From Thermosinus carboxydivorans Nor1 (GTDB lineage Bacteria > Bacillota > Negativicutes > Sporomusales > Thermosinaceae), in NCBI RefSeq assembly GCF_000169155.1, contig NZ_AAWL01000002.1, positions 62,001 through 126,000 on the forward strand: DNA of 64,000 nt, in the 5' to 3' direction. The position numbers and the translations under genes are program-made. Each line of letters opens with the position of its first letter. Positions within the stretch are counted from its first letter, which is position 1. The notes below the pieces were generated by a model. The model ran no database searches, was not told the DNA's origin, and saw only the letters and a list, made by a program, of their open reading frames with translations. Below, piece after piece: positions 42,131 through 51,019 of this stretch.

Positions 42131-43924
42131 TCACTCCTGTTTCATATAGGGTTCAAAACGTTTTCGATATTGGAGAGGTAACTGTGCGTGGACAACAATA
42201 TTTTCTGTTTTATAATCAATGCTGATAACAGAACCAAGATCATACAACTGACTGACGAGTCCAGTCTCAGAATAAGGTATAACCAAGCATACATCTGTGG
42301 TAATAATTCTTAACTTATTTTGCACTTGCTCTAGTAGGCTATCAATCCCTAATCCGGTTAAGGCTGATATGGCAACACTGCCAGATTCGCGCACGAGACG
42401 AGCAATAATATTAGGGTTTTCAATTTTATCAATTTTGTTAAAGACGGTAATAATATCCTTAGTATCTGCCTGAAGTTCCCGTAATACCTCAAAAACTGAA
42501 TCCATTTGCTCCTCGTACCGCGGATGGCTGGCATCGACAATGTGCAGCAAAAGATCAGCATACACCACTTCTTCCAAAGTTGCTCGAAATGCAGCAATAA
42601 GTTGATGCGGTAGCTTTTGGATGAACCCCACGGTATCGGTAAGTAATGCCTCTTGCCCGTTAGGTAGCTTGAGCCGACGAGTTGTAGGATCAAGAGTGGC
42701 AAAAAGTTTATCCTCTGCCAGAACGCTTGCGTTTGTCAACGTATTTAGCAGTGTCGATTTTCCCGCATTCGTGTAACCTACTAGCGCTAGCGTAGGAACA
42801 TGGGCACGTTGACGACGTTCACGATGCAAACTGCGGTGTTTTTTAATTTGCTCAATCTCCGCCTCTATATCGGCAATTCTCTCGCGAATACGGCGTTTAT
42901 CGACTTCGAGTTTCGTTTCGCCGGGTCCCCGTGTACCAATTCCACCACCTAGCCGCGACAATACTAAACCTTGTCCGCCCAAACGCGGCAGGTTATAGCG
43001 AAGCTGGGCCAATTCAACTTGCAACTTTCCCTCACGTGTCCGTGCCCGTTGAGCAAAAATATCTAAAATTAAGGCCGTGCGATCAAGTACTTTTACACCC
43101 AAAGCCTGCTCTAGATTGCGTTGTTGGGCTGGCGACAGTTCGTCATCAAAAATGATTAGATTTATATCCTTGGACTGCCGAAGGAGATTAATTTCGTGTA
43201 CTTTTCCGCGGCCGATAAAAAATGCGGCATCCGGCCGTTCACGCCGCTGCGAGATTATATCTACTACCTGTGCGCCGGCCGTTTCCGCCAGTTGAGCAAG
43301 TTCTTTTAAAGAATCTGAAATATTCCAGCCAGTGTCCTTTTCGATACCTACGAGTAGGGCGCGCTCAGGTTTAATAGCTTCGCTCGCTTGTTTTCTGTTG
43401 ACCAACTGATTTTCAATCTGTTTCAGCAAAAAGGAAAAATCCAGCAGAATAAAGTCCTCTAACCGTACCGGCCCAACAGTTTGGACAAGGAGTTCGTCAT
43501 TCCGACAGCCGCTGATATAACCAAAACTTACTTGTTTTACGGCGCCACCTTCAACTCCCAAAGCAGCCATCAAATCAAAGCGCATTTCCCGTAACGACGC
43601 CAGATCGACATCACTTAACCGGCTATCACCACTGGGATGGGTATGCAAGCAGCGAAGGCCGCTTAACCGGTTTAGAGCATGCCGTCCATTAGCCTGTGGG
43701 AGGTCTACTGTTGTCGCGTTCCCTATGGCTACCCGAATAACTTGACCGCGGCGATTAAGGTAAAGAGCGATTTCCCGGTTCAATTCGCCCGATAGTTCAG
43801 CCAAAAGTTGGATGATCTCTTCTGTAGCAACTTGACCGGAAGGTACAACGAAATCGTACAGCTTTTCCAGCCGGGAAATAGTCGATTTTCTTAATCCAGC
43901 TATGTCTCCATGAATCTCAGCCAT
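42131..43924 (-). CDS. hflX: Ribosome-associated GTPase HflX with long N-terminal domain
   Basis: HflX splits stalled or hibernating 70S ribosomes. Of about 597 aa, the C-terminal 400 are standard HflX: HflX domain ([23 protein letters not shown]-type [16 protein letters not shown]), the GxGET motif, G1 [10 protein letters not shown]3 DTVGF and G4 NKID. The first 190 residues are an extra domain with [18 protein letters not shown], which satisfies the JAMM pattern H-x-H-x7-S-x2-D, and an upstream NREIALYLN helix as in RadC/MPN folds. AAGGAG precedes ATG 43924, preferred over 43942. ynbB follows. Confidence 0.93.
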   Translation of the reverse strand: MAEIHGDIAGLRKSTISRLEKLYDFVVPSGQVATEEIIQLLAELSGELNREIALYLNRRGQVIRVAIGNATTVDLPQANGRHALNRLSGLRCLHTHPSGDSRLSDVDLASLREMRFDLMAALGVEGGAVKQVSFGYISGCRNDELLVQTVGPVRLEDFILLDFSFLLKQIENQLVNRKQASEAIKPERALLVGIEKDTGWNISDSLKELAQLAETAGAQVVDIISQRRERPDAAFFIGRGKVHEINLLRQSKDINLIIFDDELSPAQQRNLEQALGVKVLDRTALILDIFAQRARTREGKLQVELAQLRYNLPRLGGQGLVLSRLGGGIGTRGPGETKLEVDKRRIRERIADIEAEIEQIKKHRSLHRERRQRAHVPTLALVGYTNAGKSTLLNTLTNASVLAEDKLFATLDPTTRRLKLPNGQEALLTDTVGFIQKLPHQLIAAFRATLEEVVYADLLLHIVDASHPRYEEQMDSVFEVLRELQADTKDIITVFNKIDKIENPNIIARLVRESGSVAISALTGLGIDSLLEQVQNKLRIITTDVCLVIPYSETGLVSQLYDLGSVISIDYKTENIVVHAQLPLQYRKRFEPYMKQE

Positions 43925-44021
43925 ATTGTTCTCCTTGTCCAAACTATTAACCCAAAATATAATTCTAGTATTTCATTTTACACTTGCAAGGCTTATAATA
44001 GCAAGCGCCATTAATAAGTAG

Positions 44022-44666
44022 ATCTAGTAAGAGGAGGCGGCTAGCCCCCCGTTCTCTCACCTATGAAAAAATGCAAGTCCTAATTGTTTACTATAGCCCT
44101 CAGTCCGTCTCCGTCAAGGCTTTCCCTTGACGGAGACGGTACGTATTGACGCGCCTTCTTTACCTCATCCTGGGCCCTTCTGCCCGGGCATAACCCGTAG
44201 CTGGCCTCGGAAAACTGCGGATCGAAGATGGGCGCAAGTACTTGCAGGGAGGCCTGCTGGATCAGGCGGTTCATTACGGTGGGGATCCCCCAGCAACCGT
44301 TTGCCTCCTCCGCATTTTCGGGATTTCGACCCGGCGCACGGGTATCGGTCTGTAGGTGCCTATGAGCAGTTCTTCCCGGATACGTGGCCACTCGGCGCGG
44401 ATTTGGTTCCGAAGCCGTTCGGTCGGGATGCGCCGTCTACGCCGGGCGCGCCTTCGCTATGCTCTACCCGCTTCAGGGCGGCCAGCATGTTCTCGCTGGC
44501 CACCACCTGCTCCATCAGGCTGTTACCTTGGTCCCCGCTAGGTGATGCTCCGTCTTGTGCCGAAGAAGGGCTTGGCCCTCCCACGGTCCCCCGTGGCTTC
44601 ACCACTTCCTTCCGCAGGCAGGCCCCTTTCGAACGTTTCTGCTGTCTTTGTCCTTGCCGGGCGCAC
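44022..44666 (-). mobile_element. Decayed class-C group II intron
   Basis: On the minus strand the sequence starts with the intron 5' signature GTGCGCCCGGC at 44666, one base after the T-run of the preceding gene's terminator, the classic insertion site of bacterial class C introns. It contains a broken reverse transcriptase and ends with a GGGGGGCTAGCCGCCTCC hairpin and CTCTTACT, which resemble domain VI and the 3' end. A 15-bp hairpin with a GAAA-containing loop at 44105-44139 sits where domain V should be, but the AGC triad is not evident. Full introns are about 1.9 kb, so more than half is gone. Confidence 0.75.
44080..44605 (-). pseudogene. Remnant of intron-encoded reverse transcriptase (LtrA type)
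   Basis: Three frames together spell the N-terminal part of a group II intron RT: LMEQVVASENMLAALKRVE and GAPGVDG; then TERLRNQIRAEWPRIREELL and GTYRPIPVRRVEIPK in a second frame; then GIPTVMNRLIQQASLQVL, PIFDPQFSEASYG and RRAQDEVKKARQYV in a third. At least two frameshifts are needed, and the catalytic YADD, maturase and endonuclease parts are missing. The gene is dead. Confidence 0.85.
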
Positions 44667-44667
44667 G

Positions 44668-44704
44668 AAAAAACAGCGAGAAGGTTACCCTCTCGCTGTT
44701 TTTT
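44668..44704 (-). terminator. Terminator used as intron target
   Basis: AAAAACAGCGAGA pairs with TCTCGCTGTTTTT. It ends the 72-aa membrane protein gene, and the intron lies immediately downstream. Confidence 0.9.
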
Positions 44705-44717
44705 GGTTGGTTAAGCG

Positions 44718-44936
44718 TTATTTTAGCTCAATTTCACGAGTACTTCTCAAAAACTGTTGCCCATCGCCCTGTCGGCATAGAACACAGTATCCAAGTTCTA
44801 AAGACTTCTCCCTAAGCATAAGCGGCACCGTAACCTGCCCTAATTTATATCCATAAGTCTGTCCCCGCCGCTGTCCCAAGAGATATCCTGCTAAAAACAA
44901 CCCGAACATAACGAATAATGCTAAACTCACCGACAT
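44718..44936 (-). CDS. Small single-span membrane protein
   Basis: The 72-aa product has one N-terminal hydrophobic helix (SLALFVMFGLFLAGYLLG) and a cytoplasmic tail with Cys residues (YCVLCRQGDG). AGGAGGCC precedes ATG 44936, which overlaps the previous gene's end by 10 bases, implying translational coupling. The function is unknown. Confidence 0.75.
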   Translation of the reverse strand: MSVSLALFVMFGLFLAGYLLGQRRGQTYGYKLGQVTVPLMLREKSLELGYCVLCRQGDGQQFLRSTREIELK

Positions 44937-45520
44937 ATTTTGGCCTCCTGACAGCGTACTAGCACAATATAAAAAATTGTTGTTCCCCAAAAAACCGGCG
45001 GAAAACGATCTCCACCCAGCCACCAGGCTGCCGAAAAAGCTACCCCTGCTAAAAGGAAACATTCCATAATTCCCAGCCGGTAAGCCCAGTTATGATAGCC
45101 CGCCCGACGGTCGCTATAAAAATCAAGACAATCATCAAACAGTTGTACACTCAAAATGAAAAGTAAAGAAAAAACCATATTTGACCATTCAAAAAAGAGT
45201 ATGCCTAATCCAAACACGATAAAAGACTCTTGCCAGCCTTTAAGCCGTGTCGGAAAATCATGATCAAGCTTGATGAACATGCCAACTATATAGCTAGATA
45301 AAAACAACGGCAAACTAATCGAAGCATTGATGCATGCAGCGAAAACAATAAGAAGCATTGCATAGACCATTGTGCTGCTCCCTAAAAATTCACTCCAGTT
45401 CATTCTCCCGACAATTCGGTCCAATTCCTGATCAAGATAGTCATCGACAAGCTTAACCGCCGCGGCGCATAGGATGACCGATGCAACAGCAGTAGCGAAA
45501 TTAGAGATTGCGGGCCACAT
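44927..45520 (-). CDS. Membrane protein with UbiA-like Asp motifs
   Basis: The 197-aa product has about six membrane segments. It contains two acidic clusters, LVDDYLDQELDR near residue 25 and QLFDDCLDFYSDRR near 125, spaced like the two DDxxDxxxD motifs of UbiA-type prenyltransferases. It is about 90 residues shorter than that family, so it is at most a shortened or divergent relative. GAGGTGAAGG precedes ATG 45520. It overlaps both neighbours, forming a tight three-gene unit with the GTPase upstream. Confidence 0.7.
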   Translation of the reverse strand: MWPAISNFATAVASVILCAAAVKLVDDYLDQELDRIVGRMNWSEFLGSSTMVYAMLLIVFAACINASISLPLFLSSYIVGMFIKLDHDFPTRLKGWQESFIVFGLGILFFEWSNMVFSLLFILSVQLFDDCLDFYSDRRAGYHNWAYRLGIMECFLLAGVAFSAAWWLGGDRFPPVFWGTTIFYIVLVRCQEAKICR

Positions 45521-46109
45521 ATGCCTTCACCTCTTTAAATCCCTGAGAGTAGAGGGCTGATATAGGAATTATCAATGCCTCTGGAAAATAGCCTTTCAGT
45601 TTCGGCAGGTTATTTTTCGCTATGATCAAATCTATCTTATTGGCAAGAAGTACATAATTACCTCGTGCCGTACCATATGTATATATTTCCCAGTCGATAT
45701 TGTTGTCCTTGCTCGCTATAACTTCCCCCGGAAAATCAGCGGCATCAATAATGTGGAAGATAAAATCGGCCGTCCGCATGAGACCAATCGTTTGTGCCAT
45801 ACCGCGGCGAATATTTTCATCCGCATGAATATGTTCGGTAATGCCACATGTGTCAGTCAACTTAAAATTGACTGTTGCCTTGCCAACCGGCATTTTCAAT
45901 ATCATCGACTGGATGGAGCGCGTCTTGTGAGCCGTCAAACTACAAAGTTCACGCCGTGCCTCCTCAATTATAAAGTGTCGGCAAGTTAGCAGCCCATCGT
46001 AGGTGCGAAAAGTAATGTCTACTGCCTTGCTACCAAGAAACGCGGCAAAATTCAGGGCAAACATGGTCTTACCAGAGTTCGGACGTCCGACTACAGCACA
46101 TTCGCGCAT
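45501..46109 (-). CDS. Small P-loop GTPase (Era-like)
   Basis: The 202-aa product has a G1 loop VGRPNSGKT at residues 7-15, a G3-like LTDTCGI and a G4 motif ANKIDLI, with a G5-like ISAL. It has no KH or other RNA-binding tail, so it is a bare G domain. It lies between spoVK and a membrane protein and overlaps the latter by 20 bases, which suggests a membrane-associated task during sporulation or envelope work; that is inference. GGAGGTG precedes ATG 46109. Confidence 0.8.
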   Translation of the reverse strand: MRECAVVGRPNSGKTMFALNFAAFLGSKAVDITFRTYDGLLTCRHFIIEEARRELCSLTAHKTRSIQSMILKMPVGKATVNFKLTDTCGITEHIHADENIRRGMAQTIGLMRTADFIFHIIDAADFPGEVIASKDNNIDWEIYTYGTARGNYVLLANKIDLIIAKNNLPKLKGYFPEALIIPISALYSQGFKEVKAYVARNL

Positions 46110-46111
46110 AT

Positions 46112-47059
46112 TTACACCTCCGCTAAATCCGTGGCTTCAATCGTCATAAGCTCTTCACGGGTAGTGTTCGCCTTCACTACCAACCGGACTGCTTGCCGTC
46201 TAATTGCTTTTTCAATGATGTTGCGAACCGTGCGGGCGTTGCCAAAATTTTCATCGCTATTTCTTGTAGGAGGTACCAGCATTTTTTCCAGTAAAGCCTT
46301 TGCTTCCGGCGAGAGTTTATATTGTCGTTTGGCGCACATTTGCTCGGCGATTTGCATTAATTCTTGCTTTGTGTAGTCGGAAAATTCTATATGTATAGGA
46401 AACCGCGAACGCAGACCAGGATTAGTTTGTAAAAAATTTTCCATTTCTTTTTGATAGCCGGCTAAAATTAGGATAAGCTGATCCTTTTTATCCTCCATTG
46501 CTTTTACCAGACAGTCGATTGCCTCTTTGCCGAAATCTTTTTCTCCTCCCCGGGCCAATGAGTAAGCTTCATCAATAAAGAGAATTCCGCCATAAGCCTT
46601 TTTCAATTGTTCACGCGTTTTTTGAGCCGTATGTCCAATATATTCGCCTACTAAATCAGCCCGCTCAACTTCGATAAGATGTCCTCGGCTCAGAACGCCC
46701 ATCTCCCGGAATATTTTGCCCAAAATACGGGCAACGGTTGTCTTGCCTGTACCAGGATTTCCTTTAAATATCATGTGTAAAACAAGTGGATCGGTAATTA
46801 AATGTTCCTTTTCCCTTCGCTTTTGGATTTCAATAAAGGCATTAATTTCACGTACTAGTTTTTTTACTTCACTGAGCCCAATGAGGCTATCAAGTTCACG
46901 CATTATTTCTTCGACCCGTTGGTGGGCCGCACTACCGTCTTGACGTGATGCCGGTAGAATAGACTGGTCCATGTCACGCAAATAGCGGAAAGCATCTTTG
47001 GGTGAAAGTTGACCGTTTTCAATAGCTGAAAGTACATCTTGAGGCCAAAGGTACGACAT
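46112..47059 (-). CDS. spoVK: Stage V sporulation protein K-like AAA+ ATPase
   Basis: The roughly 315-aa AAA+ protein is of the SpoVK/CbxX family, with Walker A FKGNPGTGKTTVAR, Walker B GGILFIDEAYSLARG, sensor GYQKEMENFL and Arg finger NPGLRSRFP. In B. subtilis SpoVK is needed for spore maturation. The neighbours hfq and miaA upstream and hflX and ynbB downstream match the spoVK locus of Bacillus. ATG 47059 is preferred; GTG 47068 abuts the ribosome site. Confidence 0.92.
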   Translation of the reverse strand: MSYLWPQDVLSAIENGQLSPKDAFRYLRDMDQSILPASRQDGSAAHQRVEEIMRELDSLIGLSEVKKLVREINAFIEIQKRREKEHLITDPLVLHMIFKGNPGTGKTTVARILGKIFREMGVLSRGHLIEVERADLVGEYIGHTAQKTREQLKKAYGGILFIDEAYSLARGGEKDFGKEAIDCLVKAMEDKKDQLILILAGYQKEMENFLQTNPGLRSRFPIHIEFSDYTKQELMQIAEQMCAKRQYKLSPEAKALLEKMLVPPTRNSDENFGNARTVRNIIEKAIRRQAVRLVVKANTTREELMTIEATDLAEV

Positions 47060-47123
47060 TCCTTTCACCTCACCTCGGGGTATCGGTGATTACATTATAT
47101 GCACTCGCCGATAAACGGTGATA

Positions 47124-47159
47124 AAAAATGCTCTAAGCTAGCAAGCTTAGAGCATTTTT
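47124..47159 (-). terminator. Terminator after hfq
   Basis: AAAAATGCTCTAAGC pairs with GCTTAGAGCATTTTT around six bases. Confidence 0.92.
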
Positions 47160-47160
47160 G

Positions 47161-47418
47161 CTATTTTTCCGCTTTTGGTTCTTCTTTTTTCTCATGCAGC
47201 CCGGGGGCAAGAGGCTTAAACGGCGTAATGGTGGAAATGGCGTGTTTATACACCAACTGTTGTTTGCCCTCATTTTCCATTATCACGGTAAAATTATCAA
47301 ATCCCTTTACCAAACCGCGAAGTTGAAAGCCGTTGACAAGATAGATGATGACAGGTACGTTCTCTTTACGGACTTGATTTAGAAAACTATCCTGAAGGTT
47401 GATGACTTTAGTTGTCAT
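47161..47418 (-). CDS. hfq: RNA chaperone Hfq
   Basis: The 85-aa Sm-like protein forms a hexameric ring that binds sRNAs and U-rich 3' ends. The Sm1 motif ([20 protein letters not shown]) and Sm2 motif (YKHAISTI) are intact, and there is a short charged tail (KKEEPKAEK). GGAGGAG precedes ATG 47418. It follows miaA as in most bacteria and has its own terminator. Confidence 0.96.
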   Translation of the reverse strand: MTTKVINLQDSFLNQVRKENVPVIIYLVNGFQLRGLVKGFDNFTVIMENEGKQQLVYKHAISTITPFKPLAPGLHEKKEEPKAEK

Positions 47419-47462
47419 GTAAGCAACTCCTCCGTCTGCATGTTTTTTACTATTTTATTCTA

Positions 47463-48398
47463 CTAGAGATAAAACTTTCCTGCAACTAGGCTGTAAATAT
47501 ATTCCATCAATTTATTGTGATCAGGGAAATGGTCTACCTGCACCCAACAGATATAAGGCATCTTGCGGTACCACGTTAATTGACGCTTGGCAAAGTTTCG
47601 CGTCCCTTTTTTTATTCTCTCTATTGCTTCGGGTAAGGTAATCTCTCCCTTCAAATACAGGACTATTTCTTTATAGCCTATCCCCTGCATGGCCTGGCAT
47701 TTCGGGGAGATACCAGACTCTAATAGATAGCGAACCTCGTTAATCAACCCGCGTTCCACCATTTGATCGACCCGCTGGTTAATCCGTTCATAAAGACTGC
47801 TCCTGTTCATATTCAACCCAATAACAAGCGCATCATAGATTAGGTTTTTTTCTCGGGCAAGTTTCTCCTGGGAAACTTCCTCGCCACTCAGGTGGTAAAT
47901 TTCCAAGGCCCGAATAATGCGGCGCCGGTCATTAGGGTGCAGGCGCGCTGCCGTTGCAGGACTTACCTGGGACAGCATGTTGTATAAATATTGATTGCCG
48001 TGAATGTCCGCCATTTGTTCAAGCCGCAAGCGAAATTTTTCATCACCGGCGGCTCTATTAAACTTATAACCTTCAAGAAGCGCTTTGACATAAAGCCCTG
48101 TTCCACCGGCAAGAATAGGTATTTTACCTTTGGCATTTACCCGGGTTATATAGTAAGATGCTAAACGCTGAAATTCGGCTACGCTGAATTCTTCCTCGGG
48201 ACCTAGAATATCAATAAGATAATGTGTAATCCCTTGCCTCTCCGCTAGCGTTGGTTTAGCTGTACCAATGTCAAAGTCCCGATAAACTAGCATAGAATCG
48301 CCAGATATAATTTCAGAATTCAACATCTTAGCCAATTCAATACTGACTTGCGTTTTGCCAACAGCAGTCGGACCAATAATGACAATCAGCCGCTCCAT
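47463..48398 (-). CDS. miaA: tRNA dimethylallyltransferase MiaA
   Basis: The 311-aa enzyme transfers dimethylallyl to A37 of tRNAs reading UNN codons, the substrate for MiaB, which is also encoded in this window. Visible motifs are the P-loop IIGPTAVGKT, SGDSMLVYRDFDIGTAKP, LAGGTGLYVKALL and the C-terminal RNFAKRQLTWYRK. GGAGGCC precedes ATG 48398. Its start overlaps the end of the methyltransferase gene by 13 bases. Confidence 0.96.
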   Translation of the reverse strand: MERLIVIIGPTAVGKTQVSIELAKMLNSEIISGDSMLVYRDFDIGTAKPTLAERQGITHYLIDILGPEEEFSVAEFQRLASYYITRVNAKGKIPILAGGTGLYVKALLEGYKFNRAAGDEKFRLRLEQMADIHGNQYLYNMLSQVSPATAARLHPNDRRRIIRALEIYHLSGEEVSQEKLAREKNLIYDALVIGLNMNRSSLYERINQRVDQMVERGLINEVRYLLESGISPKCQAMQGIGYKEIVLYLKGEITLPEAIERIKKGTRNFAKRQLTWYRKMPYICWVQVDHFPDHNKLMEYIYSLVAGKFYL

Positions 48399-49198
48399 AG
48401 TTGGCCTCCTGCACTAGGTTCAAGCTCGATAACGCCATACTGAATACTACTGTACTTGCCGCCTATCAAGGTTTTAAAACCTAACCGTTCAAATTCAGCG
48501 CTTCCGGCAGCCTCTTTCATTACGACTCGTCGTTTTGCTACTCGACAGGCGGAAGCAACAGCACTGCTTGTCAGCGGATTGTGGTTAGCCAGATAACGAA
48601 GCGGTCTCAAGCTAGAACTGGTATAAACCGGGCGACGAAACATAGGATCAAAATAAACGACATCAAAACTCTTATCCGGCAGAGCGGCCAGATATTCTTC
48701 GTAATCTCCCTGCTTGACCTGGATGCGCCGCAACGCACCGTTAATCTCGCTGTCGCTGCCGTCAAAATTCTCTAAACCCCAGCGCGTAACCATTGCTATT
48801 ATGGGGGAGTACTCTATTCCAACCAACAAACCGTCCTCTCCCAGAACAAAACTGGCTACAATGGCATCGGTCGCCAATCCAAGAGTACAATCAAGAACCG
48901 ACATGCCCTTTTCTAACGTCATGGCGGTTATCATATGGTCATGTTTACCATTTCTGAGATTTTTTATACGCAGTTCGGCCATGCTTAAATGAAAAAAGTA
49001 TTCTCCGCCGGGAGTGTGTACCACCGGCCCATTTCGGGTAACAACAATTACATGGTCGACATTATACTGCTTTTTAAGGGTGGCGAGCGAAGTGCGCTTT
49101 TTTTTCACAAACAAGACGCCTAACTCCGTCGCGATTTTATACCCGGTCTCTAGCATCGCCGTCGTCGGGTTGTCAGATGTTGTCACTAGTAATTCCAT
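48386..49198 (-). CDS. RsmJ-like SAM-dependent methyltransferase
   Basis: The 270-aa product has the SAM loop LDCTLGLATDAIVA and the catalytic-site DPMF (VVYFDPMFRRP), the pattern of RsmJ (16S rRNA m2G1516) and related DUF548 enzymes. The N-terminal 70 residues differ from E. coli RsmJ. It lies between mutL and miaA with overlaps, so it belongs to a nucleic-acid maintenance/modification operon. A ribosomal RNA or tRNA substrate is likely but not proven. Confidence 0.85.
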   Translation of the reverse strand: MELLVTTSDNPTTAMLETGYKIATELGVLFVKKKRTSLATLKKQYNVDHVIVVTRNGPVVHTPGGEYFFHLSMAELRIKNLRNGKHDHMITAMTLEKGMSVLDCTLGLATDAIVASFVLGEDGLLVGIEYSPIIAMVTRWGLENFDGSDSEINGALRRIQVKQGDYEEYLAALPDKSFDVVYFDPMFRRPVYTSSSLRPLRYLANHNPLTSSAVASACRVAKRRVVMKEAAGSAEFERLGFKTLIGGKYSSIQYGVIELEPSAGGQLWSG

Positions 49199-49210
49199 GT
49201 TTCACCTTAG

Positions 49211-51019
49211 TTATTGACGTTTAAACATTTTGGCTAGTTCAGCGCTAGTAAAACGCACAATTGCTGGTCGGCCATGGGGGCAAGTATAGGGGCGGTTAGT
49301 AGAACATAATTCGTCAATAAGCGCCTGCATTTGGCGCATATTAAGATTTTCCCCCGCTTTTACAGCACTGCGGCAAGCGGCAGTCTGCAAAAATATATGC
49401 CGTATTTCGTGGGCCTTAGGAGTTTGCATATTATGAAGGGCGCTGAGAATTTCACGAAGCAAACCTTCTATCTCCGTTCCTGGGATATCGGACGGGACTT
49501 CAAGTAAACGCATCGAACGCGGACCAATTTGCTCAAGACGAAAGCCTAATTCATAGAAAAGTGGCTCATTTTGCAGAATTAGGTCGATATCCCGCTCATC
49601 AAAGTCAACAACCCGCGGTACCAACAATTGCTGCGCCGGCACCCGTCCAGCGCTTTGCGCTAAATGCTCATACAAAATACGTTCATGGGCGGCATGCTGA
49701 TCAATAATGTATAATCCATCACTACCAGCAGCTACTATGAAGCAGTCGTTAATTTGACCAAGGACACGCAAGACTAAACTTGACCGGTCATGTGTATCTT
49801 GGTGCAGGCCGTAACGTATTGCCGGCAGCTCAGTCGCGGATTGCATGGTTTCTCGAACTGTTGTGACCGGTAGCGTTTCTTCCCGCCATACCGGTGCATT
49901 ACTCTCCTTAAGCATAAAAAGTGCAGCGGGAACAACATTGTTTTCGGGCGTTCGCTTAAATTCTTCCGCAATTTTTCCAGGTGATGAGGCTGGCAGTGAA
50001 ACTGTAGCGGCAATTTGTTGCGGCCCTTTAGCCGTCTCTAAAGCGGATAAGACAGCTTTATAAACCGCTCGAAACACAGCTTGTTCATCACTAAATTTAA
50101 CTTCATTTTTTTGCGGATGTACATTAACGTCTACCTTGTCAGATGGGATGACAATCTGAATAATTGCCAGCGGAAAACCGTTCTTGGGCAGCAGGGAGTG
50201 ATAGGCGTTATCCAATGCTTTGGACAGCATGCGATTGCTAATGGTGCGCCCGTTAACGGTCCAAGTCTGCCATTGTCGTGAACTCTTTAAAAGATGAGGT
50301 TTGCCTACATAACCTGTAATATGAATATCTCCATCAGTATAATCTAACGGCAGTAGTTCTGTTGCTGCTTTATAGCCGTATAAGCTTGCCGCCGCATCGA
50401 AAAGACGACCAGTTCCGGTTGTTGCTAGCACCTGGCGTTTATTATTTATTAGCTTTATGGCAACATCAGGCCGCGCAAGCGCAATTTTACCTAAGATATC
50501 ATGAATATATGCACTTTCAGTAGCAGGGGTTTTGAGAAATTTGCGTCGTGCAGGGGTATTAAAAAAAAGGTCGCTCACGGTGACTGTAGTACCAACGCTC
50601 CCGCCAGCTTCGCGTATATCCGTTACCAGGCCGCCTTGAATTTCAATATAAGTTCCTATCGGTTCAGCGTGCAGCCGGGTTGTCAGTGTAAAACGGGAAA
50701 CCGCGGCGATACTAGGTAAAGCTTCGCCGCGAAATCCCAGCGAGTTGATGTTATATAAATCGTCGGCTGTACGAATTTTGCTGGTTGCATGCCGTAATAT
50801 GGCTAATCGGGCATCAGCAGCGCTCATGCCGATTCCGTCATCCGAAACCCGGATGTAGTTTATGCCGCCATCGACGATTTCTACTTCGATGGAACGACTT
50901 TGCGCATCAATAGAGTTTTCCACCAGTTCTTTTACCACTGAAGCCGGCCGCTCTACCACCTCGCCGGCGGCAATCTTGTTAGCGGTGGTTTCATCTAATA
51001 CCCGTATAGTAGTGATCAT
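49211..51019 (-). CDS. mutL: DNA mismatch repair protein MutL
   Basis: The 602-aa GHKL ATPase couples MutS mismatch recognition to strand removal. ATPase motifs are intact (VKELVENSIDA, DDGIGM, RGEALPSIAA, PARRKF). The C-terminal dimerisation/endonuclease domain contains DQHAAHERILYE, the metal-site DQHAxH...E motif of non-enteric MutL endonucleases. Its ATG overlaps the mutS stop (ATGA). Confidence 0.96.
   Translation of the reverse strand: MITTIRVLDETTANKIAAGEVVERPASVVKELVENSIDAQSRSIEVEIVDGGINYIRVSDDGIGMSAADARLAILRHATSKIRTADDLYNINSLGFRGEALPSIAAVSRFTLTTRLHAEPIGTYIEIQGGLVTDIREAGGSVGTTVTVSDLFFNTPARRKFLKTPATESAYIHDILGKIALARPDVAIKLINNKRQVLATTGTGRLFDAAASLYGYKAATELLPLDYTDGDIHITGYVGKPHLLKSSRQWQTWTVNGRTISNRMLSKALDNAYHSLLPKNGFPLAIIQIVIPSDKVDVNVHPQKNEVKFSDEQAVFRAVYKAVLSALETAKGPQQIAATVSLPASSPGKIAEEFKRTPENNVVPAALFMLKESNAPVWREETLPVTTVRETMQSATELPAIRYGLHQDTHDRSSLVLRVLGQINDCFIVAAGSDGLYIIDQHAAHERILYEHLAQSAGRVPAQQLLVPRVVDFDERDIDLILQNEPLFYELGFRLEQIGPRSMRLLEVPSDIPGTEIEGLLREILSALHNMQTPKAHEIRHIFLQTAACRSAVKAGENLNMRQMQALIDELCSTNRPYTCPHGRPAIVRFTSAELAKMFKRQ

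Noticed and set aside
44127-44714. 195-codon plus-strand frame
   Set aside because: Antisense of the decayed group II intron.
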